Shown piece by piece: positions 10,208 to 20,766 of a stretch of 35,316 bases of DNA. Location of the stretch: assembly GCA_937899065.1 (NCBI GenBank), contig CALBPG010000134.1, positions 1-35,316 of the forward strand. Direction: 5' to 3'. The stretch is from an uncultured Allomuricauda sp. (lineage in GTDB: Bacteria; Bacteroidota; Bacteroidia; Flavobacteriales; Flavobacteriaceae). The notes beneath the pieces are model-generated. The model was not told the DNA's origin and did not search any database. It saw nothing but the letters and a program-made list of their open reading frames with translations. Position 1 is the first letter of the stretch; every line of letters starts with the position of its first letter. Both the position numbers and the translations under genes were made by a program.

Positions 10208-10966
10208 CTAAACCACATGCCCATGATGCTGCTCGCGTAAGCAGGAGACTGCAGCACCTATGATGCCGGCACTGTTCATTAGTTCAGCCTTGACCACTTT
10301 GGTGTCTACGTCAATGTATTCATGGAATTCATGCCATTTTTTGCTGGTACCACCTCCCACAATAATCAAATCGGGAGCAGTAATGACTTCTACCAACTTT
10401 AGGAATTTATTGAAACGCTTGCCCCATTTTTCAAAAGAAAGCTTCTCGCGCTCTTTGGCCGAGGCAGCAGCCCACTCTTCTATCTTTCTGTATTTTTTGT
10501 AGGGAATTTGGCCTAACTCAAAATTGGGGAGCAATACCCCATTGTGAAAGACACCACTTCCAAGACCGGTGCCAATAGTAATCATAATGACCAATCCTTG
10601 TTGACCTTTGCCCACGCCATAGTTCATACTGGCATACCCGGCTGCATCGGCATCATTGACTACAGTAAAGGGCTGACCTACCACTTTGGTGAACAATTCA
10701 TCAATATTTACGCCAACCCAGCTTTTATGAAGATTACCGGAAGACTTGCATACGCCGTCCTTAACGATACTCGGAAAACCGCAACCTACGGGGCCTTTAT
10801 AATTGAAGTGTTCTACGATTTGTCCGACCACTTCGGCCATTTCATCTGGTTTTCGAGAAGGTGGGGTGGGAATTCGATGGCGCTCACTTACCATTTCACC
10901 CGTTTCCACATTTACCAAAGCTCCTTTAATACCGGTTCCGCCGATATCAATGCCCAATATTTCCAT
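10208..10966 (-). CDS. ppgK: Polyphosphate glucokinase (ROK family)
   Basis: LGIDIGGTGIKGALVNVETGEM, VNDADAAGYASMNYG, TIGTGLGSGVFHNGVLLPNFELGQI; 252 aa, PPGK-like. Confidence 0.9.
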   Translation of the reverse strand: MEILGIDIGGTGIKGALVNVETGEMVSERHRIPTPPSRKPDEMAEVVGQIVEHFNYKGPVGCGFPSIVKDGVCKSSGNLHKSWVGVNIDELFTKVVGQPFTVVNDADAAGYASMNYGVGKGQQGLVIMITIGTGLGSGVFHNGVLLPNFELGQIPYKKYRKIEEWAAASAKEREKLSFEKWGKRFNKFLKLVEVITAPDLIIVGGGTSKKWHEFHEYIDVDTKVVKAELMNSAGIIGAAVSCLREQHHGHVV

Positions 10967-11022
10967 GAATTGGTTTTTTATTCACGCAGGCAAAGAAACA
11001 AAAAACTTTAAAAGTTGAAGGG

Positions 11023-11047
11023 AAAAGCCGATAAAGGGCTTTTTTTT
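11023..11047. terminator. Hairpin aaaagcc...ggctttttttt
   Basis: 7-bp stem with a T-run on the + side; in the gap downstream of the minus-strand 11062-12173 genes. Confidence 0.45.
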
Positions 11048-11061
11048 GAACTTGGAAACTA

Positions 11062-11487
11062 TTAATCTTCTGTGGGTTCTACGTGATAATCAATCGAATT
11101 CAAAGAGTGGTTGGGGTCGATAAAGTCCAAGATAGTATCAATAAACTTTCCAAATCCGGTCAATGTGCCCAGCTGCTTGTTTTTGCCTAATGCACTGGAA
11201 ATGGTTTCATCACGGTTGCCAAATTTATATCCGTTTTTTTTAATCCAAAGGGAGTTGAATAAATGTTGCATCAAAACATTACCCAACTGGTCTACGGAAA
11301 TGGCCAGTTCCAACGTAAATTCCCCGATGCCTATCAATCCTTTTTTGAACAATTGCCGTACCAACCCATAAAGTAAACCAAGAGGTCCCGTGAACACGAA
11401 TAACACTATGGAAATCAAAAAGAGCAGAATGCCAATGAGAGGATTGGCTTTTCGGTCGGGTTTGCAATCCTGCTGTTTGATTACCAT
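11062..11487 (-). CDS. Hypothetical membrane protein
   Basis: 141 aa with a hydrophobic N-terminal segment (LIGILLFLISIVLFVFTGPLGLLYGLV); directly follows the FtsE-like gene. Confidence 0.75.
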   Translation of the reverse strand: MVIKQQDCKPDRKANPLIGILLFLISIVLFVFTGPLGLLYGLVRQLFKKGLIGIGEFTLELAISVDQLGNVLMQHLFNSLWIKKNGYKFGNRDETISSALGKNKQLGTLTGFGKFIDTILDFIDPNHSLNSIDYHVEPTED

Positions 11488-11489
11488 TA

Positions 11490-12173
11490 TTAAATAGCTT
11501 TTTGAATCACTTCAAAAATTTTGCTTCCCTCACATTTAAGAGTTTTATGGGGATATTTTAAAATCAAGGCGTAATCATGGGTGGCCATGATGATGGTACG
11601 TCCACTATCATTGATTTCTTGCAATACTTTCATAACCTCCACACTGGTCTGTGGGTCAAGGTTTCCGGTAGGCTCATCTGCAAGTATCAATTCGGGGTCG
11701 TTCAAAAGGGCCCTGGCGATGGCAATCCGTTGCTGTTCACCTCCCGAAAGTTCATGGGGATACTTAAAGCCTTTGGTTTTCATACCGACCTTTTCCAGAA
11801 CCTCTTCAATTTTATCGTTCATTTTGTCGGTATCTGTCCATCCCGTGGCACTAAGCACAAAGCGGAGGTTATTATTGATATTACGGTCGGGTAAAAGTTT
11901 GAAATCTTGGAAAACAATCCCCAGTTTCCGTCGGAGATATGGTATGTCTTTCTCCTCAAGCTTTTCCAAATTAAAGTCTACCACCGAACCTTTTCCCTTC
12001 CGCCATGGCAAATCCGCATAAAGCGTTTTCATAAAACTACTCTTACCGCTTCCCGTTTTTCCAATGACGTAAACAAACTCTCCCTTTTTGACGTCAAGGT
12101 TGATATCACTAAAAATCATGTTCTCCTTTTGGAAAACGGCAACGTCTTGCAATTGAACTATGGTTTCGGGCAT
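11490..12173 (-). CDS. ftsE: FtsE-like ABC transporter ATP-binding protein
   Basis: Walker A GKTGSGKSSFMKTL, signature LSGGEQQRIAIARAL, Walker B ELILADEPTGNLD, GIVFQDFKLLPDRNINNNL typical of FtsE. Confidence 0.88.
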   Translation of the reverse strand: MPETIVQLQDVAVFQKENMIFSDINLDVKKGEFVYVIGKTGSGKSSFMKTLYADLPWRKGKGSVVDFNLEKLEEKDIPYLRRKLGIVFQDFKLLPDRNINNNLRFVLSATGWTDTDKMNDKIEEVLEKVGMKTKGFKYPHELSGGEQQRIAIARALLNDPELILADEPTGNLDPQTSVEVMKVLQEINDSGRTIIMATHDYALILKYPHKTLKCEGSKIFEVIQKAI

Positions 12174-12316
12174 TTGTTTGCTTTACGATTAGAGCACTAA
12201 GTTCGTAAAAATGGGCGTGATATGAAGGGATTCACCTCAAGGATAGGTTCAAAACATACTTTGGCTTGGATTTTGACGTTATCATAACAATCAATCGAGA
12301 AACATTCAAGAACACT

Positions 12317-15300
12317 ATGTACCGGATACCTTCTCTTTTATGCCTCATTTTAATGGGGTATGGCGGACTGCTTTCTGCGCAACAAACCAAAGTTTTTTAC
12401 CACGAAAACAAAATGTACCAAGAAGCCTTGGCGCTGTACAATAGTCAGCAGTACCAAGCGGCACAAGCGCTTTTTGATAAGATAAAAGCTTCGGCACCCA
12501 ATGACGAAGTTGAGGCAAACAGCGTGTATTATTCCGCCAACGCAGCCATTCGGTTGAATCAGCGGGGTGCAGATAAAAAGATGGAAGATTTCGTGGAACG
12601 GTATCCCACCTCCACCAAGAGAAACTCTGCTTTTTTGGATGTTGCCGACTACTATTTTGAAACCGGGAAGTACCCGTATGCTCTGAAGTGGTATAAAAAA
12701 GTTGACGCTTCCACCATGTCCAGAAAGAACAAAGAACGTTTCAATTTCAACAATGGCTACGCACTGTATGCTTCAAGACGGCCGAAAGAGGCAGAGCGGT
12801 ATTTAAGTAAGGTGAGCACTACTGAAACCTATGGTTCTCAAGCAAAATATTATTTGGGGTATATCGCTTACGAACAAGATGATTATGAAGGGGCAAGCGA
12901 ACGCTTTGACCAAATCACAGACCCGGAGTTGCTCAACGAAAAGCTTTCCTACTATCAAGCGGATTTGAATTTCAAATTGGGGAATTTCGATGAGGCGATT
13001 GCCATGGCTCAAAAACAGTTGCCTAAATCTGACCGTAAAGAAATCTCAGAGTTGAACAAGATAATAGGGGAAAGCTATTTCAACCTTGGGAAGTATGAGG
13101 AAGCGATTCCCTACCTGCAAAAGTATCGTGGAAAACGAGGTCGCTACAGCAACACGGATTACTACCTAATTGGGTATTCGTATTACCAACAAGGCGACTA
13201 CGAACAGGCCATCGGCCAATTCAATAAGATTATTGGGGGAACCAATAGTGTTTCCCAAAATGCATACTATCATTTGGCCGAGTGTTATTTGAAGCTAGAC
13301 CAAAAGACGGAGGCCTTGAATGCCTTCAGAAATGCTTCGGAAATGGATTTTGGTACCGAAATCAAAAAGGATGCATTTCTCAACTATGCTCGATTGAGTT
13401 ATGAAATTGGGAATCCTTACGAACCGGTACCAGAAGTATTACAAGCCTATTTACAAACCTATCCCAAAAGTGAAGAACAAGAGGAAATACAAGAATTGTT
13501 GGTGGACTCATATATCACTTCAAAGAATTTTGAAGGTGCGATGACGCTTTTGGAACAAAACCAAGGCTACGCCAGTAAAGAAACCTATCAAAAGGTGGCC
13601 TTTTATCGCGGAGCAGAATTGTTTGTTGATGGCGATTATGAAGCTGCTGAAGAACGATTACAAAAATCACTCAAACAGGCTGAGAATGCAGATTTTGAAG
13701 CCCGAGCCCTTTTTTGGAAAGCAGAGGCGCTTTATCAAATGCGAGATTATGAAGCCGCTTTGGATGGATTCAATGCTTTTTCCAAATCTTCGAAAGCTAG
13801 TGTGCAAAAGGAAATGGTGGATTTACCGTATCACTTGGGATACTGTTATTTTAAATTAAAAGAGTATAGGAAAGCGGTTACAGCCTTTAAGGATGTGGTA
13901 GCCTCTTCAGCAATTGAAGATGAAAAAAAGGCGGACGGGCATTTGCGATTGGGCGATAGCTACTTTGTCACTGCCAAAAAATCGTATGATGAAGGTTCAA
14001 AACGGAATGGTCCAGAACGAGACTATGCGGCCTTTCAAAAAGCGCTTTGTGACGGGTTTTTAGGAAACAATACGGCCAAGACCAATGGGCTAAACACTTT
14101 CTTAGAACGGTATCCAAAATCTTCCCTTCGGGACGATGCCTATTTTGAATTGGGCAACACTTACGTAAAAGCTGGAAATGAACGAGAAGGTTTACTGATT
14201 TACGACAAGCTCATTTCCGAATACTCCAAGAGCAAGTTTGCACCAAGGGCGATGTTGCGACAAGGTTTGGTGCATTACAACGCCAGTCGCAACGATGCTG
14301 CTTTGCAGAGACTAAGAGGTGTAGTTAAGGAGTATCCCAAAACCCAAGAAGCCAAACAAGCTGTCGCTACTGCGAAATTGGTTTATATCGACGAAGGAAG
14401 AGTAGGCGAGTATGCTGATTGGGTGCGAGGACTTGATTTTGTGGAAGTAACTGATTCCGAGCTGGAAAGTGCCAGTTACGAAGCCGCAAACCGAAAATAT
14501 GTTGAAGGCAAAACCGATGCTGCTGCCAAGGCATTTAAAGATTACTTGAAAGAATTCCCAAGTGGAATCCATGCACTTGAGGCCAATTTCGCTTTAGCGC
14601 AAATCAATTTTAAAAAGGGTGACAAAAATGCTGCGCTACCCTATTACAAAACCGTGGCGGAAAGTTCAGGAGAATATTCGGAACAGGCTTTAACCCGTGT
14701 TTGTGAGATTTATGTTGGGCAACAAGATTATCGTTCCGCATTACCCTACCTCCAACAATTGGAACAAACTGCCGAAATCTCTCAAAATAAAACCTTCGCT
14801 CAATCGAATTTAATGAAGGGCTACTACGAGGAAAAGAAATACAATCTGACCCTGGAATATGCCGAAAAGGTGCTCAAGGCCCCTAAAATTGACAACCGTA
14901 TCAAGAGCGACGCTCAAATCATGATTGCCCGTTCTGCCATTGAGACAGGGGATGAAAATTTAGCGGAAACCGCTTTTGCCGAGGTAAAAAAGATTGCTAC
15001 CGGAGAAACGGCAGCTGAGGCTTGGTACTATGATGCTTTCTTCAAGAACAAGAATGGCAATTACGAAAAGTCAAATGAATCTGTTCAAAAGTTGGCCAAA
15101 GATTACGCCTCATATAAAATATGGGCTGGAAAAGGTCTCGTGGTCATGGCCAAGAATTTCTATGCGTTGGATGATGCTTTTCAAGCCACCTATATTCTGG
15201 AAAGTGTTTTGACCAATTTCAAGGATTTCGAAGATTTGGTAGCAGAAGCCGAAGGAGAATTGGCCATCATCAAAGCCCGCGAAGCCCAACGCAATTCATC

Positions 15301-15322
15301 AATCGATTCCAATACACCTTAA
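12317..15322 (+). CDS. Large tetratricopeptide repeat protein, exported
   Basis: Start likely at MYRIPSLLCLILMGYGGLLSAQQ (12317) rather than 12266; many TPR motifs (YQAAQALFDKI, YEEAIPYLQKY, YEQAIGQFNKI, ...). Confidence 0.93.
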   Translation: MYRIPSLLCLILMGYGGLLSAQQTKVFYHENKMYQEALALYNSQQYQAAQALFDKIKASAPNDEVEANSVYYSANAAIRLNQRGADKKMEDFVERYPTSTKRNSAFLDVADYYFETGKYPYALKWYKKVDASTMSRKNKERFNFNNGYALYASRRPKEAERYLSKVSTTETYGSQAKYYLGYIAYEQDDYEGASERFDQITDPELLNEKLSYYQADLNFKLGNFDEAIAMAQKQLPKSDRKEISELNKIIGESYFNLGKYEEAIPYLQKYRGKRGRYSNTDYYLIGYSYYQQGDYEQAIGQFNKIIGGTNSVSQNAYYHLAECYLKLDQKTEALNAFRNASEMDFGTEIKKDAFLNYARLSYEIGNPYEPVPEVLQAYLQTYPKSEEQEEIQELLVDSYITSKNFEGAMTLLEQNQGYASKETYQKVAFYRGAELFVDGDYEAAEERLQKSLKQAENADFEARALFWKAEALYQMRDYEAALDGFNAFSKSSKASVQKEMVDLPYHLGYCYFKLKEYRKAVTAFKDVVASSAIEDEKKADGHLRLGDSYFVTAKKSYDEGSKRNGPERDYAAFQKALCDGFLGNNTAKTNGLNTFLERYPKSSLRDDAYFELGNTYVKAGNEREGLLIYDKLISEYSKSKFAPRAMLRQGLVHYNASRNDAALQRLRGVVKEYPKTQEAKQAVATAKLVYIDEGRVGEYADWVRGLDFVEVTDSELESASYEAANRKYVEGKTDAAAKAFKDYLKEFPSGIHALEANFALAQINFKKGDKNAALPYYKTVAESSGEYSEQALTRVCEIYVGQQDYRSALPYLQQLEQTAEISQNKTFAQSNLMKGYYEEKKYNLTLEYAEKVLKAPKIDNRIKSDAQIMIARSAIETGDENLAETAFAEVKKIATGETAAEAWYYDAFFKNKNGNYEKSNESVQKLAKDYASYKIWAGKGLVVMAKNFYALDDAFQATYILESVLTNFKDFEDLVAEAEGELAIIKAREAQRNSSIDSNTP

Positions 15323-15332
15323 GAACACAACT

Positions 15333-17087
15333 GTGATACGACTGCGAAAAAATATATTATCCATTCTTTTATTGAGCCTTTTGGGTCCATTACAAGCCCA
15401 AGAACAAAAGGATATTGGTACCGAAACGGTAACGGTGGTCAAACCATATTCCCCTACCGTTTCGGATGCCTTTAAGTTGAAGTCATCCCCAGTTTTAGAT
15501 GACTCCATCGTCCTGCAAAAGAAAAAAATAGACTACAACATCTTTTCGGTTCCTGTTGCTTCGACGTTTACTCCTGCAAAAGGAAAAGCGGCTAGGGTGA
15601 AGAAAACACCTCCGCCAAGACTCTTTAATTCCTACGCATCGGTGGGCCTGGGGAATTTTAACAACGCCTTATTGGATTTATACACCAGTAGGGAATTGAA
15701 TCGTGGAGAAGATTTGTTCGATATCGGATTACGGCATCATTCGTCTCGGGGCGATATTGAATCCACTCCACTCGATGCCAATTTCTACGACACGAAGCTG
15801 GAAGGTTCGTATGCCAAGAAAAATAGGGACATGGAGTGGGGTGCTGGCTTGGAATTTCAACATCAGCTTTACAATTGGTATGGTGTGGCACAGGAAGAAT
15901 TTGACCCTGCCCTAATTTCAGGTTTGGACGAAACGCAAAACTATTTCAGTATTGGTGCTACAGCCGATATTGAAATGGAGGATGGATTCTTCAAGAAAGG
16001 AAACCTCCTCTTGCGACGATTTTGGGATGCTACGGAATCCGGTGAAAACCGAATTGTGGTGCAACCGACCATTGAATTGCCCATAACCGATGAGCTCGTG
16101 ACCATTGGTACAAAACTGGATTATGTCAGCGGGAATTTTGAGAACGAATCCTTGAACAGTACCGTGAATACCATGGGTTCTAATTACAGTCATTTTCAAG
16201 TAGGAGTTACGCCAAGTTTGTTGATTCTTCGTGATGATTTAACGTTAAATCTGGGAGCTTCCTTAGTGTATGGATTGGATACAGAAAATAGCGATAGCCA
16301 GTTTTTCATCTATCCTTCTGTGACCGCCTCTTATCGGGTAGTTGAAGATAATGTGATTGCCTATGGCGGAATTGAAGGGAAGTTGAGACAAAATTCCTAT
16401 TACGACTTAGTGGCCGAGAATCCTTTTGTATCACCCACTTTGGAAATTCAGCCTACGGACCAACAATATGATGCATACATTGGTTTGAAAGGACAATTGC
16501 TTCCCAATTTAGGGTACAACCTTAAAGGTTCATATACAGCAGAGAATCGCAGACCTTTGTTTTTGCTGAATCCAGAAAATACCTTGCGTACCGATGATAG
16601 TGGATACTTTTTAGGAAATTCCTTTCAAGTGTTTTATGATGATATCAAAACTCTTGGCTTTTTTGGAGAATTGAATTTGGACATCAATCGCAACTTTACC
16701 CTTGGGATGAATGTCGAGTTTTACGATTACGATACCGAAACGGATAACCCTGCATGGAACCTCCCGAATATTAAAGGGGCTTTGTTTATGGATTATCAGA
16801 TTGATGAAAACTGGTTCGTAGGCGGAAATTTGTTCTATGTGGGCGAAAGGGAAGACTTGGAAGCGCAGGCGATTGCCAATGCAACACCTTCTGAGTTTCC
16901 AGCCGCCATTATTTCACTTGACGCCTTTTTTGATGCCAACCTACAAGCGGGGTATCGTTTTAATGAACAATTGACCATTTTTGTTAAAGCTTCCAATCTG
17001 GCCAATAACGATTATCAGCGTTGGGCCAACTTTAGAGTTCAAGGTTTTCAAGCCCTAGCCGGAGTGTCCTACAAATTTGATATGTAG
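15333..17087 (+). CDS. TonB-dependent receptor-like / outer-membrane beta-barrel protein
   Basis: Signal peptide plus alternating barrel strands; C-terminal FVKASNLANNDYQRWANFRVQGFQALAGVSYKFDM is TonB-receptor-like. Likely cotranscribed with the TPR gene (10-bp gap). Confidence 0.85.
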   Translation: MIRLRKNILSILLLSLLGPLQAQEQKDIGTETVTVVKPYSPTVSDAFKLKSSPVLDDSIVLQKKKIDYNIFSVPVASTFTPAKGKAARVKKTPPPRLFNSYASVGLGNFNNALLDLYTSRELNRGEDLFDIGLRHHSSRGDIESTPLDANFYDTKLEGSYAKKNRDMEWGAGLEFQHQLYNWYGVAQEEFDPALISGLDETQNYFSIGATADIEMEDGFFKKGNLLLRRFWDATESGENRIVVQPTIELPITDELVTIGTKLDYVSGNFENESLNSTVNTMGSNYSHFQVGVTPSLLILRDDLTLNLGASLVYGLDTENSDSQFFIYPSVTASYRVVEDNVIAYGGIEGKLRQNSYYDLVAENPFVSPTLEIQPTDQQYDAYIGLKGQLLPNLGYNLKGSYTAENRRPLFLLNPENTLRTDDSGYFLGNSFQVFYDDIKTLGFFGELNLDINRNFTLGMNVEFYDYDTETDNPAWNLPNIKGALFMDYQIDENWFVGGNLFYVGEREDLEAQAIANATPSEFPAAIISLDAFFDANLQAGYRFNEQLTIFVKASNLANNDYQRWANFRVQGFQALAGVSYKFDM

Positions 17088-17166
17088 GTAAATACGCAAT
17101 ATAAAAGAGCGAAAATCGTTATGTATCGTATAAAATTCAAGGTTTTATTTTACCTTGAGTAAGCCA

Positions 17167-18270
17167 ATGGTATTGGAAATCATGCGATTACGATTCTTAT
17201 ATATCACGTTCGCACTCCTTTTCGTGTTCAACCTCACCACACTGCACGGACAAAATCTCGTATTGAATGGTGGTTTTGAAGACTTTTCGGATTGTCCCGT
17301 AAAAATGAGCAATCTCAACAACGATGTCTCATATTGGAATGCTCCTACCTTGGGTACAACGGACTATTTTAACGTTTGCAGCAAGACCAAGTTGGGAATC
17401 CCTATGAATTTTAAGGGCAAACAGGCTTCTCATGAAGGCAACGGCTACGCTGGACTCTATCTCTATGCCCCAAAAGATTATCGAGAGTACATTCAAGTAC
17501 CCTTGCAGGAACCCTTGCAACGAGGACATCGGTATCAATTGACGGCGTATATCAGTCTTTCAGAGAAGTCCGATGGTGCTGTACTTGATTTTGGAGCCGC
17601 TTTTTCCGAGCGTCCACTTTCCGTGCATACCAAAAGGCATTTATCCAATGTTTTGTTGTCTTCTCAAGAAACAAAAACTACACGTCCAAAACCTTTTTCT
17701 GCTAAAGGGTTTTATAAAGAGAAACAAGAATGGATAGCTGTTGAATTAACGCTAGTCGCCAAAGGATTTGAATCGCATCTGATTCTTGGAAACTTTAAAA
17801 GTAACAGTGCTACCAAATATTTACAGCAGAATACCAAAACGGCTAAAGAAGAGGGCTACGCCTACTATTATATCGATACCGTTTCATTGGAATACCTAGG
17901 TCCAGAATATCGCCCAAACCAAAGCTATGTCTTGGACCATGTGAACTTTAATTTTGACAGAGCCAATCTGGGAAACAAGGCCAAAGAAAATCTTCGAGCC
18001 GTATACGGTTACCTTGAAAAGCATCCCAAACTTAAAGTGGATATTAGTGGGCATACTGATGATCAAGGCTCTAAAGAATACAATCATGTACTATCCCACC
18101 GCAGGGCCAAAGCGGTAGTAAAATATCTGGTTGAATTGGGGCTGGATAAAAACCGTATCACTTCCAAAGGATATGGAAATCAAAAACCATTGGATAGCAC
18201 CCAAACGGAAAAAGCTCGACAAAAAAACCGTCGTGTCGAATTTGTCATGACGCAATTCGAGGATAACTGA
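17167..18270 (+). CDS. OmpA family protein
   Basis: C-terminal OmpA domain: VNFNFDRANLGNKAKENL...VDISGHTDDQGSKEYNHVLSHRRAKAVVKYLVELGLDKNRITSKGYG. The ORF call at 17155 is a TTG; ATGs at 17167 or 17182 are preferred. Confidence 0.93.
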   Translation: MVLEIMRLRFLYITFALLFVFNLTTLHGQNLVLNGGFEDFSDCPVKMSNLNNDVSYWNAPTLGTTDYFNVCSKTKLGIPMNFKGKQASHEGNGYAGLYLYAPKDYREYIQVPLQEPLQRGHRYQLTAYISLSEKSDGAVLDFGAAFSERPLSVHTKRHLSNVLLSSQETKTTRPKPFSAKGFYKEKQEWIAVELTLVAKGFESHLILGNFKSNSATKYLQQNTKTAKEEGYAYYYIDTVSLEYLGPEYRPNQSYVLDHVNFNFDRANLGNKAKENLRAVYGYLEKHPKLKVDISGHTDDQGSKEYNHVLSHRRAKAVVKYLVELGLDKNRITSKGYGNQKPLDSTQTEKARQKNRRVEFVMTQFEDN

Positions 18271-18287
18271 GACCCATCTACTTTTCT

Positions 18288-18295
18288 TACATTTG
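18288..18295 (+). promoter_or_regulatory. -7 element TACATTTG upstream of the amidohydrolase
   Basis: Exact TAnnTTTG, 16 bp before the ATG. Confidence 0.6.
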
Positions 18296-18311
18296 AGGAA
18301 AACCCTCAAGC

Positions 18312-19937
18312 ATGAAAATTATTAAAGTCCTTCCTTTTTTATTCTTGGTTACTATTGCCTGTAATCCTAAAGAAGAGGTCGACCTTATTGTCCACAATGC
18401 GAATATTTATACCGTGGATGAAGGCTTTTCCAAAGCGTCTAGTTTGGCCATAAAGGATGGGAAATTTATAGCCGTTTCCGAAGATGGGGATTTAACTGGG
18501 CAGTTTATGGCAAAAAGCCAGATAGATGCTAAAGGGAAAACCATTGTTCCAGGGCTGATTGACGCACATTGCCACTTCTACGGCTTGGGCATGAACCAAC
18601 GTGTAGTTGATTTGGTAGGTACCCAAAGCTATGACGAAGTGATTACCAGAGTTCTTGATTTTCATGAAAAAAATCCTTCGAATGTAGTTCTTGGAAGGGG
18701 ATGGGACCAAAATGATTGGGAGATAAAGGACTTCCCAAGTAAGGCCCAATTGGATGAACATTTTCCTGACATTCCAGTAGTATTGGAAAGGGTGGATGGC
18801 CATGCCTATCAAGTCAATCAAAAAGCGCTTGATATGGCTGGAATCACCAAGGAAACCCAAATAGCAGGTGGTGAAATCGTTAGGGCCGAAGATGGCAATG
18901 CTACTGGTATTTTGGTGGATGCCCCTATGGGATTGGTGGATGCAGTAATGCCGAAACCCACTAAAGAAACCCAAATCATCGCTTTACAACAAGCAGATTC
19001 CATTTGTTTGGATTACGGATTGACCACGGTACACGATGCCGGACTACATCGAAATGTCATTGAATTGATTGATAGTTTACAGCAAGTAGATGCGCTGCAG
19101 ATTCGAATGTACACAATGGTCAGCAATACGCCTGAAAACTTGGACTATTTTCTAAATAAGGGCATCATCAAAACCAACAAATTGAATGTGCGTTCCGTAA
19201 AGGTATACGGGGATGGGGCATTGGGTTCTCGCGGGGCAACCCTAAAGGAACCCTATTCGGATAAGGAAGGCCACTTTGGGGCTATGATTACACCTGCCGA
19301 TGAAATGGAAGCGCTGGCACAGCGTATTGTAAAAACTGATTATCAAATGAATACCCACGCTATTGGCGACTCCGCCAACATCGTGGTTTTACGGGCGTAT
19401 GAAAAAGCGCTAGAAGGACAATCCGATAGAAGATGGCGCATTGAACATGCTCAAATTGTTTCGCCCATTGACTTTGATTACTTCGAAAAAGGCATCATTC
19501 CCTCGGTACAACCTACCCACGCCACCAGCGACATGTATTGGGCAGAAGACCGAATAGGGGAGGAGCGGATGCATGGGGCCTATGCCTTCAAAACACTTTT
19601 GGATAAAGCAGGCACGGTTGCATTAGGAACTGATTTTCCGGTAGAAAGAGTTAGTCCTTTTCTAACCTATTATGCTGCTGTGGCAAGAAAGGATTTGGAT
19701 GATTATCCAGAAGGAGGGTTCCAAATGAAAGATGCGCTTTCGCGGGAAGAAGCTTTGCGCGGAATGACCATTTGGGCAGCGCATTCAGGTTTTGAGGAAA
19801 ACGAAAAGGGCAGTATTGAAGTAGGTAAAGTAGCAGATTTCATCATTTTAAGTGATGACATCATGACGGTTGCTGCAGAACAGATTCCAAACCTTGAAGC
19901 GGAGCAGGTTTTTTTAGGAGGAAAGCAGATAAAATAA
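18312..19937 (+). CDS. Amidohydrolase family (YtcJ-like) lipoprotein
   Basis: Lipobox-like N-terminus (FLFLVTIAC), GKTIVPGLIDAHCHFYG, GDGALGSRGATLKEPYSD, WRIEHAQIVSP, LGTDFPVERVSPFLTYYAAV. Confidence 0.93.
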   Translation: MKIIKVLPFLFLVTIACNPKEEVDLIVHNANIYTVDEGFSKASSLAIKDGKFIAVSEDGDLTGQFMAKSQIDAKGKTIVPGLIDAHCHFYGLGMNQRVVDLVGTQSYDEVITRVLDFHEKNPSNVVLGRGWDQNDWEIKDFPSKAQLDEHFPDIPVVLERVDGHAYQVNQKALDMAGITKETQIAGGEIVRAEDGNATGILVDAPMGLVDAVMPKPTKETQIIALQQADSICLDYGLTTVHDAGLHRNVIELIDSLQQVDALQIRMYTMVSNTPENLDYFLNKGIIKTNKLNVRSVKVYGDGALGSRGATLKEPYSDKEGHFGAMITPADEMEALAQRIVKTDYQMNTHAIGDSANIVVLRAYEKALEGQSDRRWRIEHAQIVSPIDFDYFEKGIIPSVQPTHATSDMYWAEDRIGEERMHGAYAFKTLLDKAGTVALGTDFPVERVSPFLTYYAAVARKDLDDYPEGGFQMKDALSREEALRGMTIWAAHSGFEENEKGSIEVGKVADFIILSDDIMTVAAEQIPNLEAEQVFLGGKQIK

Positions 19938-19963
19938 AAAAGGCGAGGAATGCTCCCCGCCTT
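19931..19963 (-). terminator. Intrinsic terminator for the minus-strand DUF2911 gene
   Basis: Stem aaggcgagg/ccccgcctt with an A-rich flank on the + strand (U-tract on the minus strand), between convergent genes. Confidence 0.65.
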
Positions 19964-19985
19964 CGTAAATATCTTCTATACTAGT

Positions 19986-20525
19986 TTAGAATGTCACAGG
20001 TACCGCAACACGCGTGGTTCCCCATCCCATAATCATATGTACGCCATTATCTACATCTTTATAGGCTATAGAAAATGCTTCCAAGGACTCGCTATCGGAA
20101 GAAACACCACCAGTAACACGAACTACATCGGCAGCGCTGTCATAGGAGTAAGCTCCCCATTGGTTTAAGTTGGAATTCAGAACGATGGTCCACTCACTTT
20201 CACCAGGAATAGTGAACAAAGCGTACGTTCCGGCTTTAACGCTTTTTCCACCAAAAGTGGCATCTTTATAAAAGGTAATCTCGGCAGCTTCATTTGCTCC
20301 AGTTCTCCATACTTTTCCAGCAGGAGCCAGTTCAGAAAGGGTTCTACCTTTCAATTGTGGACGGCTGTAAATCACACGAACTGATTTGTCAGACTCTCGA
20401 TAACTGGTTGGGTAAGAAGCAATATCGGCAGGACTTTTGTCCATACCACTAAATTTTTGAGCAACGGTTTCTGTTGTAAGCCCAACAGATAAAGCACATA
20501 AAATAAAAAGAACAATTTTCTTCAT
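19986..20525 (-). CDS. DUF2911 domain-containing secreted protein
   Basis: SVRVIYSRPQLKGRTLSELAPAGKVWRTGANEAAEITFYKDATFGGKSVKAGTYALFTIPGESEWTIVLN. Confidence 0.93.
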   Translation of the reverse strand: MKKIVLFILCALSVGLTTETVAQKFSGMDKSPADIASYPTSYRESDKSVRVIYSRPQLKGRTLSELAPAGKVWRTGANEAAEITFYKDATFGGKSVKAGTYALFTIPGESEWTIVLNSNLNQWGAYSYDSAADVVRVTGGVSSDSESLEAFSIAYKDVDNGVHMIMGWGTTRVAVPVTF

Positions 20526-20766
20526 GATGTTGTTTTTGAAGTTTCAAAACTAGGACGTTCCCCCAGCTTATACTTCTAAAGAGACGTTAAAATTTAACAA
20601 CCCTTTCAAAGTGAAACAAAATCTTTTCAAAACATAGTTCTGTATTGAAGTTAGATAAGAAAGTAAGGTTTACAGTTTCAAATTGAAATAGGTTTTATGT
20701 TTTTTGTTTTATAATTAAAAGAAAGAATGGAATTTTGTAACACTAATTGATATTAAGAAAAGAGAT

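Noticed and set aside
17137-17158. Hairpin TCAAGGT-N8-ACCTTGA just upstream of the OmpA-family gene
   Set aside because: Short 7-bp stem in AT-rich DNA with no U-tract; could be a weak terminator or promoter overlap, with insufficient evidence for a call.
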